Origin: Atrichornis clamosus
Lineage: Eukaryota > Chordata > Aves > Passeriformes > Menuridae
Length of the DNA stretch: 64,000 nt
Direction of reading: 5' to 3'
Assembly (NCBI GenBank): GCA_013400975.1
Contig: WBMZ01015386.1
Coordinates: 1-64,000 of the forward strand
Below, piece by piece: positions 1 to 12,843 of the stretch. The number at the start of each line of letters is the position of its first letter. Positions within the stretch are counted from its first letter, which is position 1. The notes under the pieces are model-generated. The model saw nothing but the letters and a program-made list of their open reading frames with translations. It was not told where the DNA came from and did not search any database. Position numbers and translations under genes: made by a program.

Positions 1-520
1 GGTGCCGAGGGGGCTCCCCCGGGCACGGGGGGCGGCGGCCGCGACTTGGGGGCAACTGTTGCGCCGCGGGGGCTTCCCCGGGAGGCGGCTGGGCTCGGCT
101 CGGCTGGGCTCGGCTCGCCCGGCTCAGGGGTGCACGGAGCGGGGAGAGCCGGGGGAGGGCCGGGGGCGGGCACCGTGCACCGAGGCAGGGCTTGCGGAGG
201 AAGCTGGAGCCGGACGGGGTTCTTCCTTCCTCCGCCGCCCTCCCGAGCCCCGCGGGGCTGGGGGCTCTGCACGCAGCGGAGGGGATGCACCGGGCGGGGG
301 GAGCGGGGAGGCAGCGGGGCCAGGCTGCCGGCGGCCCCCCCGAGGCGGCGAGGGGCATCCCCGCCGGTGCTTCCCGGGGAGGAGCACGGAGGGATTCCCG
401 CTGTATCCTCACCCCAGGGGATTGGCAGGCACTTGGCCCCGCTGGGATGTGCCCTGGACGGGGGGGCGGTCACCCCGCCTGGTCCCTCCGGGCTTCTTTT
501 TCGGGTAAAGCTCCGGGTGA
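1..520. promoter_or_regulatory. CpG-rich, GC-rich segment at left edge (possible CpG island)
   Basis: The first half kilobase is very GC-rich with many CpG dinucleotides and G/C runs, unlike the following 5 kb. Such islands usually mark vertebrate promoters, so it may be the 5' end of a gene lying mostly left of the window. Open frames run through it on both strands, but their composition (Gly, Pro, Arg, Ala) is what GC-rich DNA gives by chance, and no protein family is recognisable. It is cut by the window edge. Confidence 0.5.
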
Positions 521-3500
521 TGCTGGGCACTCGGTCCTGGCTGCCGTGCCACCACGAGCCGTGGCTGCTCCCGCACCTGCGGGCCTCCTCCCTCACCTTC
601 ATCCCCGGCAGCAGCCGCTCCGGTGCCCATCTAGAAGTCACCACTGGTGCCCTGCCACCCCCTGCCCCAGCCAAAGCCCCCTCGCCGTCCCCATCCAGTG
701 CTCCCAACCTCCCCTTGCACGTGCTGCTCCCTCCAGCAGCTCCCCAGCCGATACTCAATTACTCCTTATCTTCCAGGCACTCCTCTGTCAGAGCTTAGGG
801 CACGGATTAAAGCTCTTGGATAAAGCTCACGGTGAACAAGCCCTCCAGACAGGCACGGCTCACCTGAGACAGACTGCCCAAAGGTGCCAGGGAGGAATAA
901 GCTTTGGAATGATGAGGCTCCAGCAGTCGCCTCAGACCCTCTGCTGTTGGGAGGGAATGTTTTCCAAGACAGAAACACTTTGCAACTGCGTTAGAAAGAA
1001 TCCCAAAGCAACCCGGGAGAACTTTTTGCCTCTCTGCATCCTGTGCAACTGCACAGCCACAAACACACAAATTCCGTGTTATGTTGACGCCTAAAAGGCA
1101 GCTCTCCTCCATCACCAAATAGCTGGAGGCCCCTGCAATTGTTTCTAAAACTCCAAAGGCCAACTCGTTTTTATACACGGAGCACAAGAACAACTCAGAG
1201 CCCCAGTGACTTCACAGGGTTTGGCTCTGATTTACAGAGCCGTGCTGCACATGATCCAAAACAGGACCAAACCCTGGTGTTTTCCCCCCAAAAGACGGCT
1301 CAGGATGGCTGTCATGAGCCAAAAACTACACTTCAGGGCTTCAGCCGTATCGAGTAAAGTCAGAGGAGGAAACACGCAGCCAAGTGGTTTGCAGAAACCA
1401 CAAAGTCTGTGTTAACCAGAGGCCTCACCTGGCAGTAAATCTCCCCAGAGAAGGCAGGGAGAGGCAGCCAAGTTTGCCAATGTCAACAGCAGGCAGCGGG
1501 AAGTGGTGCCTGACACCCCTCCAGCAGCATTTCCCCCTGCAGACGTCACTGTGGGTGCAGCCCCTCCCTTTGGAAGCACCAGTCCTGTCTGTGCTGTCCG
1601 CAGGGTTCTGACACTCGCTGGCAAACAAGGGCTGGTGTGGCCCTGCAAGACCCTGCGTGGGGTCCGTGCCCAAAAATCCAATGGAAGAAGCAGCATTTTA
1701 GACCTGGAGCTTGACACTGTGCCCCCAAATCCTTGGATCCTGAGCAGCAGCTCCACCCTTAGTCCTGCTGGTACACACAATCCTCCTGCCCAACAGGAGC
1801 TGGCAGGGAAGGTGATTCCAGCCCTAAAATCCTCTGCCTGTCCCTGAGGTTCATCCCAGAGCCTGTTCTTTACTCGCATGTCTGTGAGTCTGTGGTACAG
1901 CAAGATCGGGTCAGTTCACCTCTCCAACAAAAATATGAAATCATGGAAAAGAAGCCGAAGGAGAAACCCCTGCCAGGGCTGAGATCCCCTGCTCCCCTCA
2001 CTCCTCCAGAACCCGAGGCCACGGGGCCTCCTCCGGAGAGACACAAACAGAGCACCTCATCCAGGGTGAAGGGAAAAGTGTGTTGTGCCAAGAGCCAGGT
2101 TCTGAGGCTCACTCACTCCATGGAGAACCAACCCCAACCCATCACTGACGTTCAGCCACTTTCAAAAATGCTCCTTGTGCCCAGCCCCGTGCGCTGGGGC
2201 AGCTCTGTCAGCACAGGCCGCAGCACTGACCACGCCAGGAACCTCCTCAGGTCCATCCGTTCAGTATCCAACCTGTGGGATGCCAGCATGCCTATCCCCT
2301 CGGGATCCCAATGGAATGGGCCACACTTCTGCATGGACTAAAGCTGCAGATCTCCTCCCCTCCCCACCTGCTGCCCCAGAGGACGGGGGGGTTCACACTG
2401 CAGAGGGGGGTTTGCACATAAACCGCGGCCCGGAGTCAGTAAATAAACCCCAACCTTTGCACTTCTGACACTTCTGTCAGCAGGGCAGGGAGTTCATCCC
2501 CTGCTCCCCATCAGACTTATTTATAGCACACAGGACAAAGCCAAGGGGAAAAAAAAAAAGGCAGGAGTGTGGGGTGTGCTCGTGTTACACCAACGCAAAG
2601 CAAACACTGAGCGCTGCCAGGGTGGAGGAGTCGGATTTACACCCCCTGTGTGTGGATGCAAAGGCACCAGGACCACTCAGGGCAGCACAGGAATAACCCC
2701 CAGGCTCAGCACTGGTGGTACAACATGTGCAGATCCCTCAGGAATCTCCATCCCGGAGCATTATTCCCTTCTACACCCTCAGGAAAGGGTCTCACCCAGG
2801 TCACGGCGCCGCTCAGCTTTCACGCGCGCACAGAATTTTCCAGACATGCTCACAACACACAAACCAAGCCCATCCAGTGCTGGAAAATCTGATCCCAGCA
2901 CTCGTGTGCTGGGAACCAGGGCTGTCCCACCGCTCTCCAGGGCTGGAGCTCACTCAGCAGCTCTGACCAGTGAGGTTTTCTGCTAAGCTCATTAACAGAT
3001 CCACAGCCAAGGTGCATTTTTTCCTCAGTGCAGATGTGTGCAAACTGCAAATTAGTGGATGTTTGTCCAAGGGGGTTTCTTTTTTTTTCATTAACTCCTT
3101 TCATGCTTTTTATGGCATCCGATATTAAGAGTGACTTAGAAAAGTCTGCTGCCTCAAAGGGAAATAACTTCAGATCATGAGATCGTGAAAGACAACAGTT
3201 TTTCTCCTCTCCCACAAAACTCAGAATTAAGAACGTCCTCACTTCTACATCAAAAAGAAATTGAAGCTTTTCAATGCATTTTGCAGAAGCCAGGGGACAT
3301 CCCTACCAGGGGAGTCAATAACCTGATGGAAAAAGCTGACGTGCAGGAATTCTGACATCAAATACCTGCAAACAGAGATGTTTGCCCTCAGTTCCAGGTG
3401 TGGGTACCACCAACCTGCTTGGCACACCTATAATCTGTATATTTGGGCTAAGAGAAAACTTCCCAATTCCAGGAAGGACTGACTGGTGTTGCTGGAAGAT

Positions 3501-6192
3501 CACAGCCTCTCGCCATCCCTGTTGTCCTTTGGGATGCGCTGGAGCTCCCCTGTCTATCCATGTACTCACAGGAAGATTAATTTTAAATTTGCCTAAGGGA
3601 GAAAACCCCTTTCTGATCCCAGGTTTTGCCCAGGACTCCCATCCTGAATGGAAAATCCACTCTGATGATATTCCAAGGAGGGTCTGCCCTTGCAGACCTC
3701 CATCAGGTGTGTTCCAAGAGGTTCCCCACCTTCACCTCAGTATTTGGGAGCTCTCACACTCCACCTGAGACACCCAACCACACAAAACCTTGGAATTCAT
3801 GGATTCTTCCTCACCTGACAGGGCTTGGGGGAGATGTTCTTTGGCTCAGCTCTTGCTCTAAACCCCACCATTAATTTTTTTTGGAAGAAACAGAGAAGAA
3901 ACACCCCCAAATTCAAGGACGGGTGACTTGATTTCAGGGCAGGTCCCCAAATCATTTCATTTAACCATTTCATCACCCCAAAATCTTTTCCAAAATGCAG
4001 ATTTTGGCAGAATTGAATGGAGCCATGGCAATTGCCAGCACATGGAGGACCCTCCATCTCATCTACATCTCCCTTCCCCAAATATTCAAACCAAAGACTG
4101 AGCTGGGACCAAGCTCTGCTTCTCATCAAACCCTCCTGCTTTGAAGGGCAGCACAAGAATTTGCCAATTTTTCTTGATAAGGATGGAATAATTAGGATTA
4201 ATTTTAAATATCAGCATCACATTTAGGCTAGTGCTACTCACTATGTGAAAAAGACTAAGAGAAATATTACTTTCAAGATGGCATTTAAAGGAATCTCAGA
4301 GTTAATGTGATTTTTGTCTCTTAAAAAAAGAAATGAAAAATCAACCTTACTGTAAGACACCACAAAATCCAGCGAGAGGAGAGCAGTGAGTCTCAACAAA
4401 AAAATCTCTGTGGAAGGAGTCCAAATTGAAAAATGTGATTTTAAAAGAACAAAAAGCTCCCCTGATCCTAAGCTTGATTCAATTGGGCTCTGACAAGGCA
4501 CAGCAGCGAGACGGGGCTGAAATGCTGCAAGATGTAATTGCAGGTGAGCTAAACTCCTGGATAAACGGGGCAATAAAATGATGAGAAATGTTACATGAGA
4601 GATGTTTTTAAGGAGAAATGAAAGGATCTCACACAGCAGCACTAATGTTTCCTCCTGGCAATGGATGAAGTCTTCCCATATTCACCTTTAAATTAATTCT
4701 CTGCGTTTGGCCGAAGTTACAAAAGGCGGGTGAATAGAATTGGAAAAATATCCCTGTGTTTATCCCCCAAAGGCAGGGAGAACCTGAGCAGCCAGGGAAA
4801 TATTGCTCCAATCCTTCCTCCTGCTCCTGAAATCTGTCCTGGACTCTGGCGTCTGATTTCAGCATCACCCAGGGTTGGAGAGGGGCCAGGGGTGAGGAGA
4901 ACAAATGTGTTCCCAGGCCTGGGTACCAGGGGGAAAAGTGACTCCAGGCAAGGGCACAGAGCTGCCAAGATTCCCAATCCACGATGCGGAAAGCTTCCTT
5001 CTTAGTTATTCATTTGCTGCACTTTATCCCTTTCCTGACACCAAAATAATTGCACCTGCACAAGCATTTTTAGAAGAAAAGAAATAACATTCAAAGCAAA
5101 TCCAAGTCCCCTTCCGAGCAATTCTGGAACACTGACGGACAAAAATCGGGATTTCTCATTCAACACCCTTGGGCAAATAATTTTATTCCTGAGATCCCAT
5201 TCCTGCCACCAAACTGGGCTCACCGGGTGCCACCAAAAGGTGCCATCACCCCGTTATCCCACCAGCTCCTGCTGCTTCTCCTCTGCTGCCGCTGGGTCCC
5301 TCCCGTGCTCACTCACGGGGCTTTTAACTTTAAAAAAATTAAAATTCCAGCAAAGGCTGTCCTCATCTCCCAGAGAATTCATGGGGGGAATGTTGGGGGA
5401 CTTCTTGGTTTAGGTTTTTGAGTGGTGGTTATTTGTTTGGGGCTTTTTTTTTTTGTCGCTGATGAGTGTTTAATCATTTAGCTCAATCAGAAGAGTAGAA
5501 AACTATTTGCTGGATTCCAGAAGCAGTTCCTCAACACAAAGGGGAAACATTTCTCCTATTTTTCCAAATTCAGGTGCTTTCCCCCTTCTCTCTCCTCCCA
5601 GATTTCCCAGGCAAAATACGTCCAAACTCAAACCCTTAACCCTGAGCAAAAATAAAAACCCTTCGGCTGCCGGAAGCAATTCATCTTCCCCTCACGTGAT
5701 GGCTCCAGCTTTTTTCCCACCCAACTGTCTGGATGCCGTGTTTATAGAACCAAAAGGCTGTTTACACACTGCCCAAAAGTTGTTTAGCAAGAGGTTAAAG
5801 CTGCCAGACATTTTTCCGGAGTCATCCCGAAAACCACCCTTTGCTTTCCTTCCAGCAGGGTTTGGAAGTTCCTGGGCAACTTTCTGCACTTTGGTCTGCA
5901 GGGAGCAGCTTTTCCCGGAGATGCTTCAGCAGGGAAAAGGAGCGTTTGTGAGGGGATTTATGGGTTTGGGCTTTGTGAGGAAAACAGCGTGGATTTGGGA
6001 GTCAAAACTTTGGGAAGAATGTTCTTGGATTTTCCTGAAGTTTTGTGCCATGGAGTCGCATCCTGGGCTCCAGCAGCAAATCCATAATGGGATGTGAACA
6101 GCCAGCAGTGCTGGAGGGGCTAAGCCAGCACCAGCTGAGGATCACTGGGAAGGGGGAATCCCACCTGGACCAGCCCCACTCTCGGGGAGCAC
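521..6192. other. Intergenic or unassigned stretch, no gene recognised
   Basis: I see no exon of a known protein, no RNA gene and no clear transposon here. A plus-strand AATAAA at 2442-2447 could be a poly(A) signal, but nothing upstream supports a transcript. Short open frames do not resemble conserved proteins. Confidence 0.5.
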
Positions 6193-6444
6193 TTTGTCAG
6201 GATCTGTTTGCCAGGATCCCTTTGGTAGGATCCCTTTTCCAGGATCCCTTTGCTGTGATCACTTTGCCAGGGTCACATTACCAGGACCTCTTTCCAGGAT
6301 CCCTTTTCCAGGATCACTTTTGCCAGGTTCCCTTTGCCAGGATCACTTTTCCAAGAGCCCTTTGCCAGGGTCACTTTGCCATGATCCATTTGCCAGAATC
6401 ACTTTGGCAGGATCCCTTTTCCGGGATCCCTTTCCCAGGATCCC
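6193..6444. repeat. 14-bp minisatellite, about 18 copies
   Basis: A tandem array with consensus TTTGCCAGGATCCC repeats about 18 times in 252 bp. Copies vary mostly in the last eight bases (GGATCCC, GGATCAC, GGGTCAC, GGTTCCC). One copy is 13 bp and one is 15 bp. Since 14 is not a multiple of 3, the array stays open in two plus-strand frames, so these open frames are artefacts of the repeat. It lies in otherwise single-copy-looking DNA. Confidence 0.93.
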
Positions 6445-9400
6445 ACAGCTCCTCACCTCTGTGGAGAGGCAGAAGCGAGCGGTGGGAGCCAAGAGCCACA
6501 AGTCAGTTTGACTCACGCTCCTGAGGCTTTCCAAACGTTTCCCAGAATCCAGCCATGACGTGAAGACGGATGTTTTGGAGGGGCTGACCCCATCCATCGC
6601 TGCCTCAGCCCGACTCCGAGCGTGTTTTTTGGGAAGAGGAGTGATCCTTTACAGTGGGTGTTTATCCAGCCCCTTTTCCACGTGCCAGAGTCCCGGGATG
6701 AAGCGCTCTGGTTTTGAGCTCTCTGATTTCCCTCAGGATTTACACCCCTCTGGAGGAGCAGCTCTGGAGCAGTGGATGTGCTGCTGCCAGCCCTGGGATC
6801 AAGTGGCTTTTGGGGACAACGTGGGGCCAGGAGGACACGAGCCAAGCTCGCTGGCCCATTTCCCGCTGAGGCACTGCCTTTCCAGCCATTCCCGATTGGA
6901 ATGGGTGCCTTCAAAGGGAGCACCAGCACCTCCACGGAGGCTCCTCCGTCCTGCCCATCCTGCTCCTGCTTCCATAATCCAATCCAAGCCCCAGAGCTCA
7001 GCACAGGGATCAGATTGCAGCTCTTTGGCAGCTTCAGCCCCATCAAATCCCGGTGCCAGAGGCACGGGCAGAGCGATTCCAGCCGGGATAACTTTACAGG
7101 GAGGCACAGCCCAGCTCCCGGTGCCTTTTGTTGGACAGGGAACAAAACAACCTCTTTCCATTCTGGAGCTGAGCAGCAGGAGCTGAGCTCGGGGTTGTTT
7201 ATCAGAAACAACCAAATCCTATTTGTGCAAAGCTGCTTAAAGCCTCTTGTTCAGCCTTTTCCTTATGCAGGCCTTGGGCACCTTTGGGTGGGGGAAAAAC
7301 AAATTTCCAGCCTGGCTTTGCCTTCAGCCTCTGCACCTGGAAGTTGGATTTCCAGCAGGAGAGAAATTTGCAGCTCCCCAGGATTTAAATAATAAAGAAA
7401 TGATCATTTCTGAGCTCTGCTACCTGCTGCTCAGTGGGGCCTGAAAGGAAAATAAATGCAGATGGGAGGGGGAGGGCAGCAAATAAATCCTTATAACTTC
7501 ATCTGGCTTTTGGATTGGGGATGTTCATTGACTGGATGTGTCCTGTGCTGTCATCCTGGGCTTTATCCAGGGACTGTTTTCAGGACATTCCAAGGAGCAC
7601 AGGATTTAGGCTTAAACTTTCACTTGAAAGAAACTCCATCATGTGTGGCCTAACAGCCAAGCCTGAGTTTAATTACAAAGTTTTTACCCTCCTCTTTTTA
7701 TCTTTGTTAAAGCTGAATTATTCTCTTTAGAGAGTGCAATATTTAGAGGAAAGGGTGGCAGGGCATGTTTTTCCAAGCAGGAGTGAGAATTCCAGCACAA
7801 AATCTGGGCCTTCCCAAAGTCCAAAGTGATGCTGTGGCCCAGTTCAGGCCCTTTCTCTATTCATAAAACTGAAAAGACCCTTCTTGTGAGAAGGAATAAG
7901 TAAAGTCTTTTGTGTTTTCCCTTCAAATCTCTCAAGCGTGGGGTAAAACTGACCTAAATCCAAGACTTCCTGTCCACAGAGAGGCTTAAATCACATTTCT
8001 TTCCATCCTGGACTTAAAAAAAGGTTGGTGTTTCAGGAATAATAATGATAAATCAAAGTTTGCATTCGCTTGTGCAAGGAAAACTTTCTGATTTTGGAAA
8101 CACTAATTTTCTTATCAGTTTCCTGGGGTGAAGTGACTGGATGAAGGCAGTTGGCATCAACATTACACCGTGTTTCTCTTTAATAATGCATTTTTTCCTG
8201 CCTTCATCCCCTCTCTCAGGGAGGTCCCTGGCCTGGCTGGGCTCCAGGGATGAATCCAGGATGATCCATCCCTCTCTCCAAGCAGACCTAACAAGGGACC
8301 TGCCAGGCAGAGCTTTCCAGGAAGCCTCATCCACGGGATAAAGTCAGCAAGAAAAGACTCGTGTCATGCAATGCACCAGCAGCAGGAGTCAATTTAATTC
8401 CTCTGAAATGATCAGCCCCAGGAACGTGAGTCAGGCTGACCTGATCCAGCAGGATCAGGCTCACTCAGCCCTTCCCTGGCAGAGAACTGGGAATTTGCCA
8501 AGCAGTTCCAAGGGCTGGCAGGGTGGTGGCTCCCCATCACCTCCCACCTCAGCAGGGGAGGGCTTCACAAAAAACCCAGCCTGGTTTTGGGTGGTAGCAA
8601 CGAGATTTAATCAGGCATTGAGGTCCTGATGTTCCCTGGTTCCCGAGCACATCCCCAGGTGAGCAGCCCCAATTCCCAGGCAAATTGCCCCAAATCCTCC
8701 TTCAGCAGAGCTCACTTTAACTCCTGCTTCCTCTGGTCACCCCCAGAGGGTCAGAAGGTTGATGGAAGCAAGGATTTCCCCTTTTCCAGCCTGGAAGAGA
8801 AGCCCAGAGCCGGGTGCTCCATCACTGGAGCTCCTTCAGCTCCAGCTCCTCGGCTTGTCCACATCCAACAGCCCCAGTCCCTGGGAGATCATTAATTAAC
8901 TGCACTAAACGAGGGGAGGGTGGAGTATTTTGCATAAAATACTTGTTTGCTGGGAAGAGGGGGATGGGAGATGCAGCTTAAAACATTCCTAAATAATCTG
9001 GCCCAGATGGAAAATGCGTTCATAAAAGGAAAATGTGGAATACAAAGCGACTGTGGGGGGAATGCAGACAGGCAGGAATGAAAGGGAAGCAGCCAGGACA
9101 ACACAACTGCACCTTGCAGGTGATGCCCAGTCCCAGGAAAACCAAAATCTGCTCCTCCCGGTTTTATTTGTTTCATTTTTTCAGCACAACCAGGATCATT
9201 TTTCTCCTCACGGCAAGCAGAGGTACGAGAGAAGGAAACAACAGCACAAACCACTTGGTGGAGAGAAATAGAAGGAGAAAAATGCAGCTTAAGGAAGAAG
9301 AAAAATGGGATTAGGAGGGAGAGGATGCAGGTGGACAATCCTCTCCCTCCCACAGATGGGAGCATCCAAAACTTGGGGCACTTCAGAAAGGAAAGATGAG

Positions 9401-10455
9401 TTGTGCAGATGAGCTGCAAGCCATAATTCAGACCTCAAATTGAGGGGAAATACAGAAACAGTGCTGAGAAGTGCGGATCTACTTTCCCTTTCCCTTTCGT
9501 GGCATTGCTCAGCATCTCAGTGATACTCAGGACAAAAAAATATCATGGAATTGGAAGCACCACATTTTGAAATGCAGCCACTGGACCTCGACTCGGAGCA
9601 ATTAAAAGCAATAACCACCAACACTTAGGAAAATTAGCATTAAAGCCACAGAAATCAACGAGCAATGGGCCAGACCTTCATCTCTGCAGGGACTCAACAC
9701 AGAGTCCGTGCTCCAAACCCCTTTCCTTGGCTCCTCTGCCATGCCCAGCGCAGCATTTTTAGACTCTCTGTCACCAGCACGATGATCTGTGATCACTCCA
9801 CAGCTCTCCCATGACCCAGAGCCTCTGCTCTTTCCAGCTCCCATCACTCGGAACCTCTCCCTGGGACAGACACTCAGTGATTTATTCTTTCCAGCAAAAA
9901 CAAACACAAACGAACCCAAAGCCACCAAAAGGTTCGGCAAAGAGTAGAGAAAGCTCATCAAGCACCAGATGGTGCCAGTCCTGAGCAAACTCAGAGGCCT
10001 CTTCTCTGCTTAGTCTTAGGCTTAATCTAAATAACAGCCCTCTCTTCTTGAGCAAAGGGCTTATTTTCCCCAGTAAGAAGATGAGGGTGTTGAAACATGG
10101 AGAGCCAGGGGAGCACTGCTACTGCGAGAAGGGGGTGAGACTTCCCAAGACCCAACTGTTTCATTTATTGCACTGAATGTTCCCAATCCCACCCTTCTTT
10201 TCACCTGGGATGGCCCGTGGCCCCTGCGGGAAAGAAGAGCCAAAGCCCTTCAAAGTGACCTCAGTCGGTTGTGGCCACAACTCAGGCTCCCCAAAATAAT
10301 TTTGCCAACGTGTGTTCGCATCTTCAGACATTTCAGAGCCAGGTTTGTGAGGTCGTACAAGAGCCAAGTGCTGGAGTAGGCAAATCCACAGGGAAAGCCG
10401 AGCTCGTGTCCCTTTGGATCACTCTGAAGGTGATTTCTCTCATTCTTGCCCAGAG
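6445..10455. other. Intergenic or unassigned stretch, no gene recognised
   Basis: Mixed-composition DNA with no recognisable exon, RNA gene or long repeat. Open frames near 6.5-7.4 kb overlap on both strands and have no recognisable domain. Confidence 0.5.
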
Positions 10456-10607
10456 CAGCTGTGGCTGCCCCATCCCTGGAAGTGCCCAAGGTCAGGTTGG
10501 ACAGGGCTTGGAGCAACCTGGGATAGTGGGAGGTGTCCCTGCCCATGGCAGGGGGTGGGATGAGATGAGCTTCACGGCCCCTTCCAACCCAAACCATTCT
10601 GTGATTT
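10456..10607 (+). mobile_element. CR1 LINE fragment, 3' end, plus orientation
   Basis: The sequence follows the well-known avian CR1 3' region: a segment containing CTGGAAGTGCCCAAGG, then TTGGACAGGGCTTGGAGCAA, then CCCTGCCCATGGCAGGGGGT, ending with CCTTCCAACCCAAACCATTC and TGTGATT. The orientation is plus because the element ends in the CR1 3' tail. It is a short 5'-truncated copy, typical of CR1 insertion, and has no coding capacity. Confidence 0.9.
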
Positions 10608-12717
10608 GCAGGGATTTTGCGTCTGGATTTCCACATCCCACCTTCAGAAGGAATCTCACCCTTGGACTCGTCACCCCAGCAGCACAACTGGCCCTGGAAG
10701 GCCTTTGCTGCCATGTGGGAATGCTGTGGCCATAAACAGGAGGGGAAACTCCTGAAAGCACAAGGGGATCTCCACTCCCAGACAGCCTCCAGCCCTCGCT
10801 GTCCACTCCATGACATTCCTGGTGCCGAGGCCGGGAGCAAGGCCGGCTCTGGAGCAGTGACTGGTGCTGAGCATACGGGCCTGGCCTGGGGCATCCTGAG
10901 GGGTGGGAGGGAAAGTTCTGGGCCTGGGAGTCTTAAAAGGCACGAGAAGAAGAGAGAGAAATCAAATCCAAGCTAAACACTGCAGCTCTGCCTCTCACTA
11001 CAACTCCCAGTGCCACAATGATCCGGGAGGGCTCTGGGTTCCTGCAGGGAGGGCTCTGAACGTCTGGTTTGGGATTCCAGCTGCACCTAACCCAGAGCAG
11101 GGTGGGAAGCAGAGCCCTGCCTTCCCTCCTGGCCATCCCAGGGAGGCTCCCAGAGCTCCCCACCCCCACGAAACCCTTCCAAAACAGCACCCCTGGTTTA
11201 ACAAACCCCGATGCAGAGATGTGAGGCTGCCACCCACAACAGCAGCAGCCTCTTCCCCGGGGGAAGCAGCGATCCCGTCCCAGTCTCTGGCTCTTTCTGT
11301 CTTCTCCAGCATCAGGACAGAGAGGTTTTATCCCTGTTTTGCAGATGAGGACAAGAAGCAGACTGGAATAGGAGCGTGAGGTGGTCTCAAAGAACCAGGG
11401 TGTCTCTCAGATTCCCCTGAGCTCATGTCTTTGCCAGAGCAGGAGATTTGATCATTTTTTATTTAAAAACTGAAACAAGCCATGCCTTGATTCCAGCCTG
11501 CTTTCTTTTTAACTCTGTAAAGCATTTCCTGACCAGAAACAAGAGGCTTCAATTCTTCATGAACAGCTGTTGGTCTCACCCCAGTTTTTGTTGTGCATCA
11601 TGGATTTTAATAGAAATTCTCACCAGCCCAAATCCCTCAGCACCAAGGCATGGAGACAGGCAACGTTTGTGCAAGGTGAGAGGTGGTACTGAGTTTTTAA
11701 CACTGCCACACTGTTGTGGTGGTTTGAGGGAAAGCCCAACAGAGCCACTTCCATCCATGGAAAGGGTGGAGCTGCCTGAAACTTGGAAAATGTCTGGGCC
11801 AGGTCCTCCATCCCAGCAGGGTATAATTTGGGTGCTCCATATCAGCACTTTCAAAACTGTGGCAGCCCCAAAAAAACAACCCAAAAAACCCCAGTGAACC
11901 TGCCCAGTCCCATCTGACGTGCAGCAATTCCCACCCCATCCATCCATCCATTTATCCATCCATCCATAGGAGATGACCCCATGCACCAGCAGCTCCCCAC
12001 TGGCAACAGCATCCCTGGAAAACCAAGGCCAAACACCCCAAACAGACCCCAGAACAATCCAGAACCAGAAGATTTCTGGCTTAAATAATCTTTCTGGCTC
12101 TGCTGTGGGTGTTCTTCTCTGTTGTGGCTTTGGTGGCAATTAAATCACTTTACATCAGCCTCAAAAATGCCTCCCTGCCACTCACAGACCTCCAGCCCGG
12201 CACGATGCAGATCCCAGCCTTCCCACGTGAGATGGATTAGGGATTCACCCTCTGGTTTCAGCACCTCTGGAAGCCCAAGGATTTAAATTAAACTCCTCTA
12301 ACACGTCCTTGGCATCTTCTCCCAGGAGGTGAAAGCAAACAAATCCCAACCCTTTGCATTTGCCAGAAGGAAAAACAACCCCTGCTAACGCTGGGCACGG
12401 AGAAGTTTGGATGAGGGGTTGGATGGACATTCAGCTCAGGGGAGTGATTCCCATTTCCAGGAATGGTTTTGCTCACAGCAATGCCAAAGGTTGCAGCTTT
12501 ACTGGCAGCTTTCTGCAACAGCAGAAACCCCACAGGCTTGTGGCTGGAAGTGCCTGATTTTGGGGAAATGAGCACAATGAGGCCCAGAGCACCCTCTCCC
12601 CATGGAGAGCAGCAGGGAGGGACGTTTCCCAAAAACCTCTTGGCAGCAAGGTAACATCTGATTTTGCAATCAATGGCACAGTTATGGACAAGGCTGGCAG
12701 TCACACGAAATGAGGGT
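10608..12717. other. Intergenic or unassigned stretch
   Basis: No exon or RNA gene recognised. It contains a CATC microsatellite near 11.95 kb and A/C-rich simple sequence around 11868-11893. Confidence 0.5.
11935..11967. repeat. (CATC)n microsatellite
   Basis: About eight CATC-type tetranucleotide units, with one interruption (TTTATC) in the middle. Confidence 0.9.
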
Positions 12718-12843
12718 GGGAGGAGGAGGAGGAGGAGGCGGAGGAGGAGGAGGAGGAGGAGGAGGAGGAGGAGGAGGAGGAGGAGGAGGAGGAGGAGGAG
12801 GAGGAGGAGGAGGAGGAGGAGGAGGAGGAGGAGGAGGAGGGGG
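12718..12843. repeat. (GGA)n/(TCC)n microsatellite, about 41 copies
   Basis: An almost pure GGA triplet run of about 125 bp with a single C interruption at about 12739 (GGCGGA). It is a homopurine/homopyrimidine tract. It gives poly-Gly, poly-Arg, poly-Pro, poly-Ser and poly-Leu open frames, which explains the long spurious frames here. Such tracts are often polymorphic and prone to assembly length errors. Confidence 0.98.

Noticed and set aside
2..1094. Open frames of up to 300 codons at the left edge
   Set aside because: GC-rich CpG DNA lacks stops; frames overlap on both strands and no conserved protein is visible.
6193..6444. CRISPR-like array
   Set aside because: Contiguous 14-bp repeats without spacers in a vertebrate locus; it is a minisatellite.
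6045..6524. Repetitive open frames of 105 and 159 codons (DPFARITFPGSL-type repeats)
   Set aside because: The 14-bp minisatellite has few stops; translations in two frames are both repetitive and match no family.
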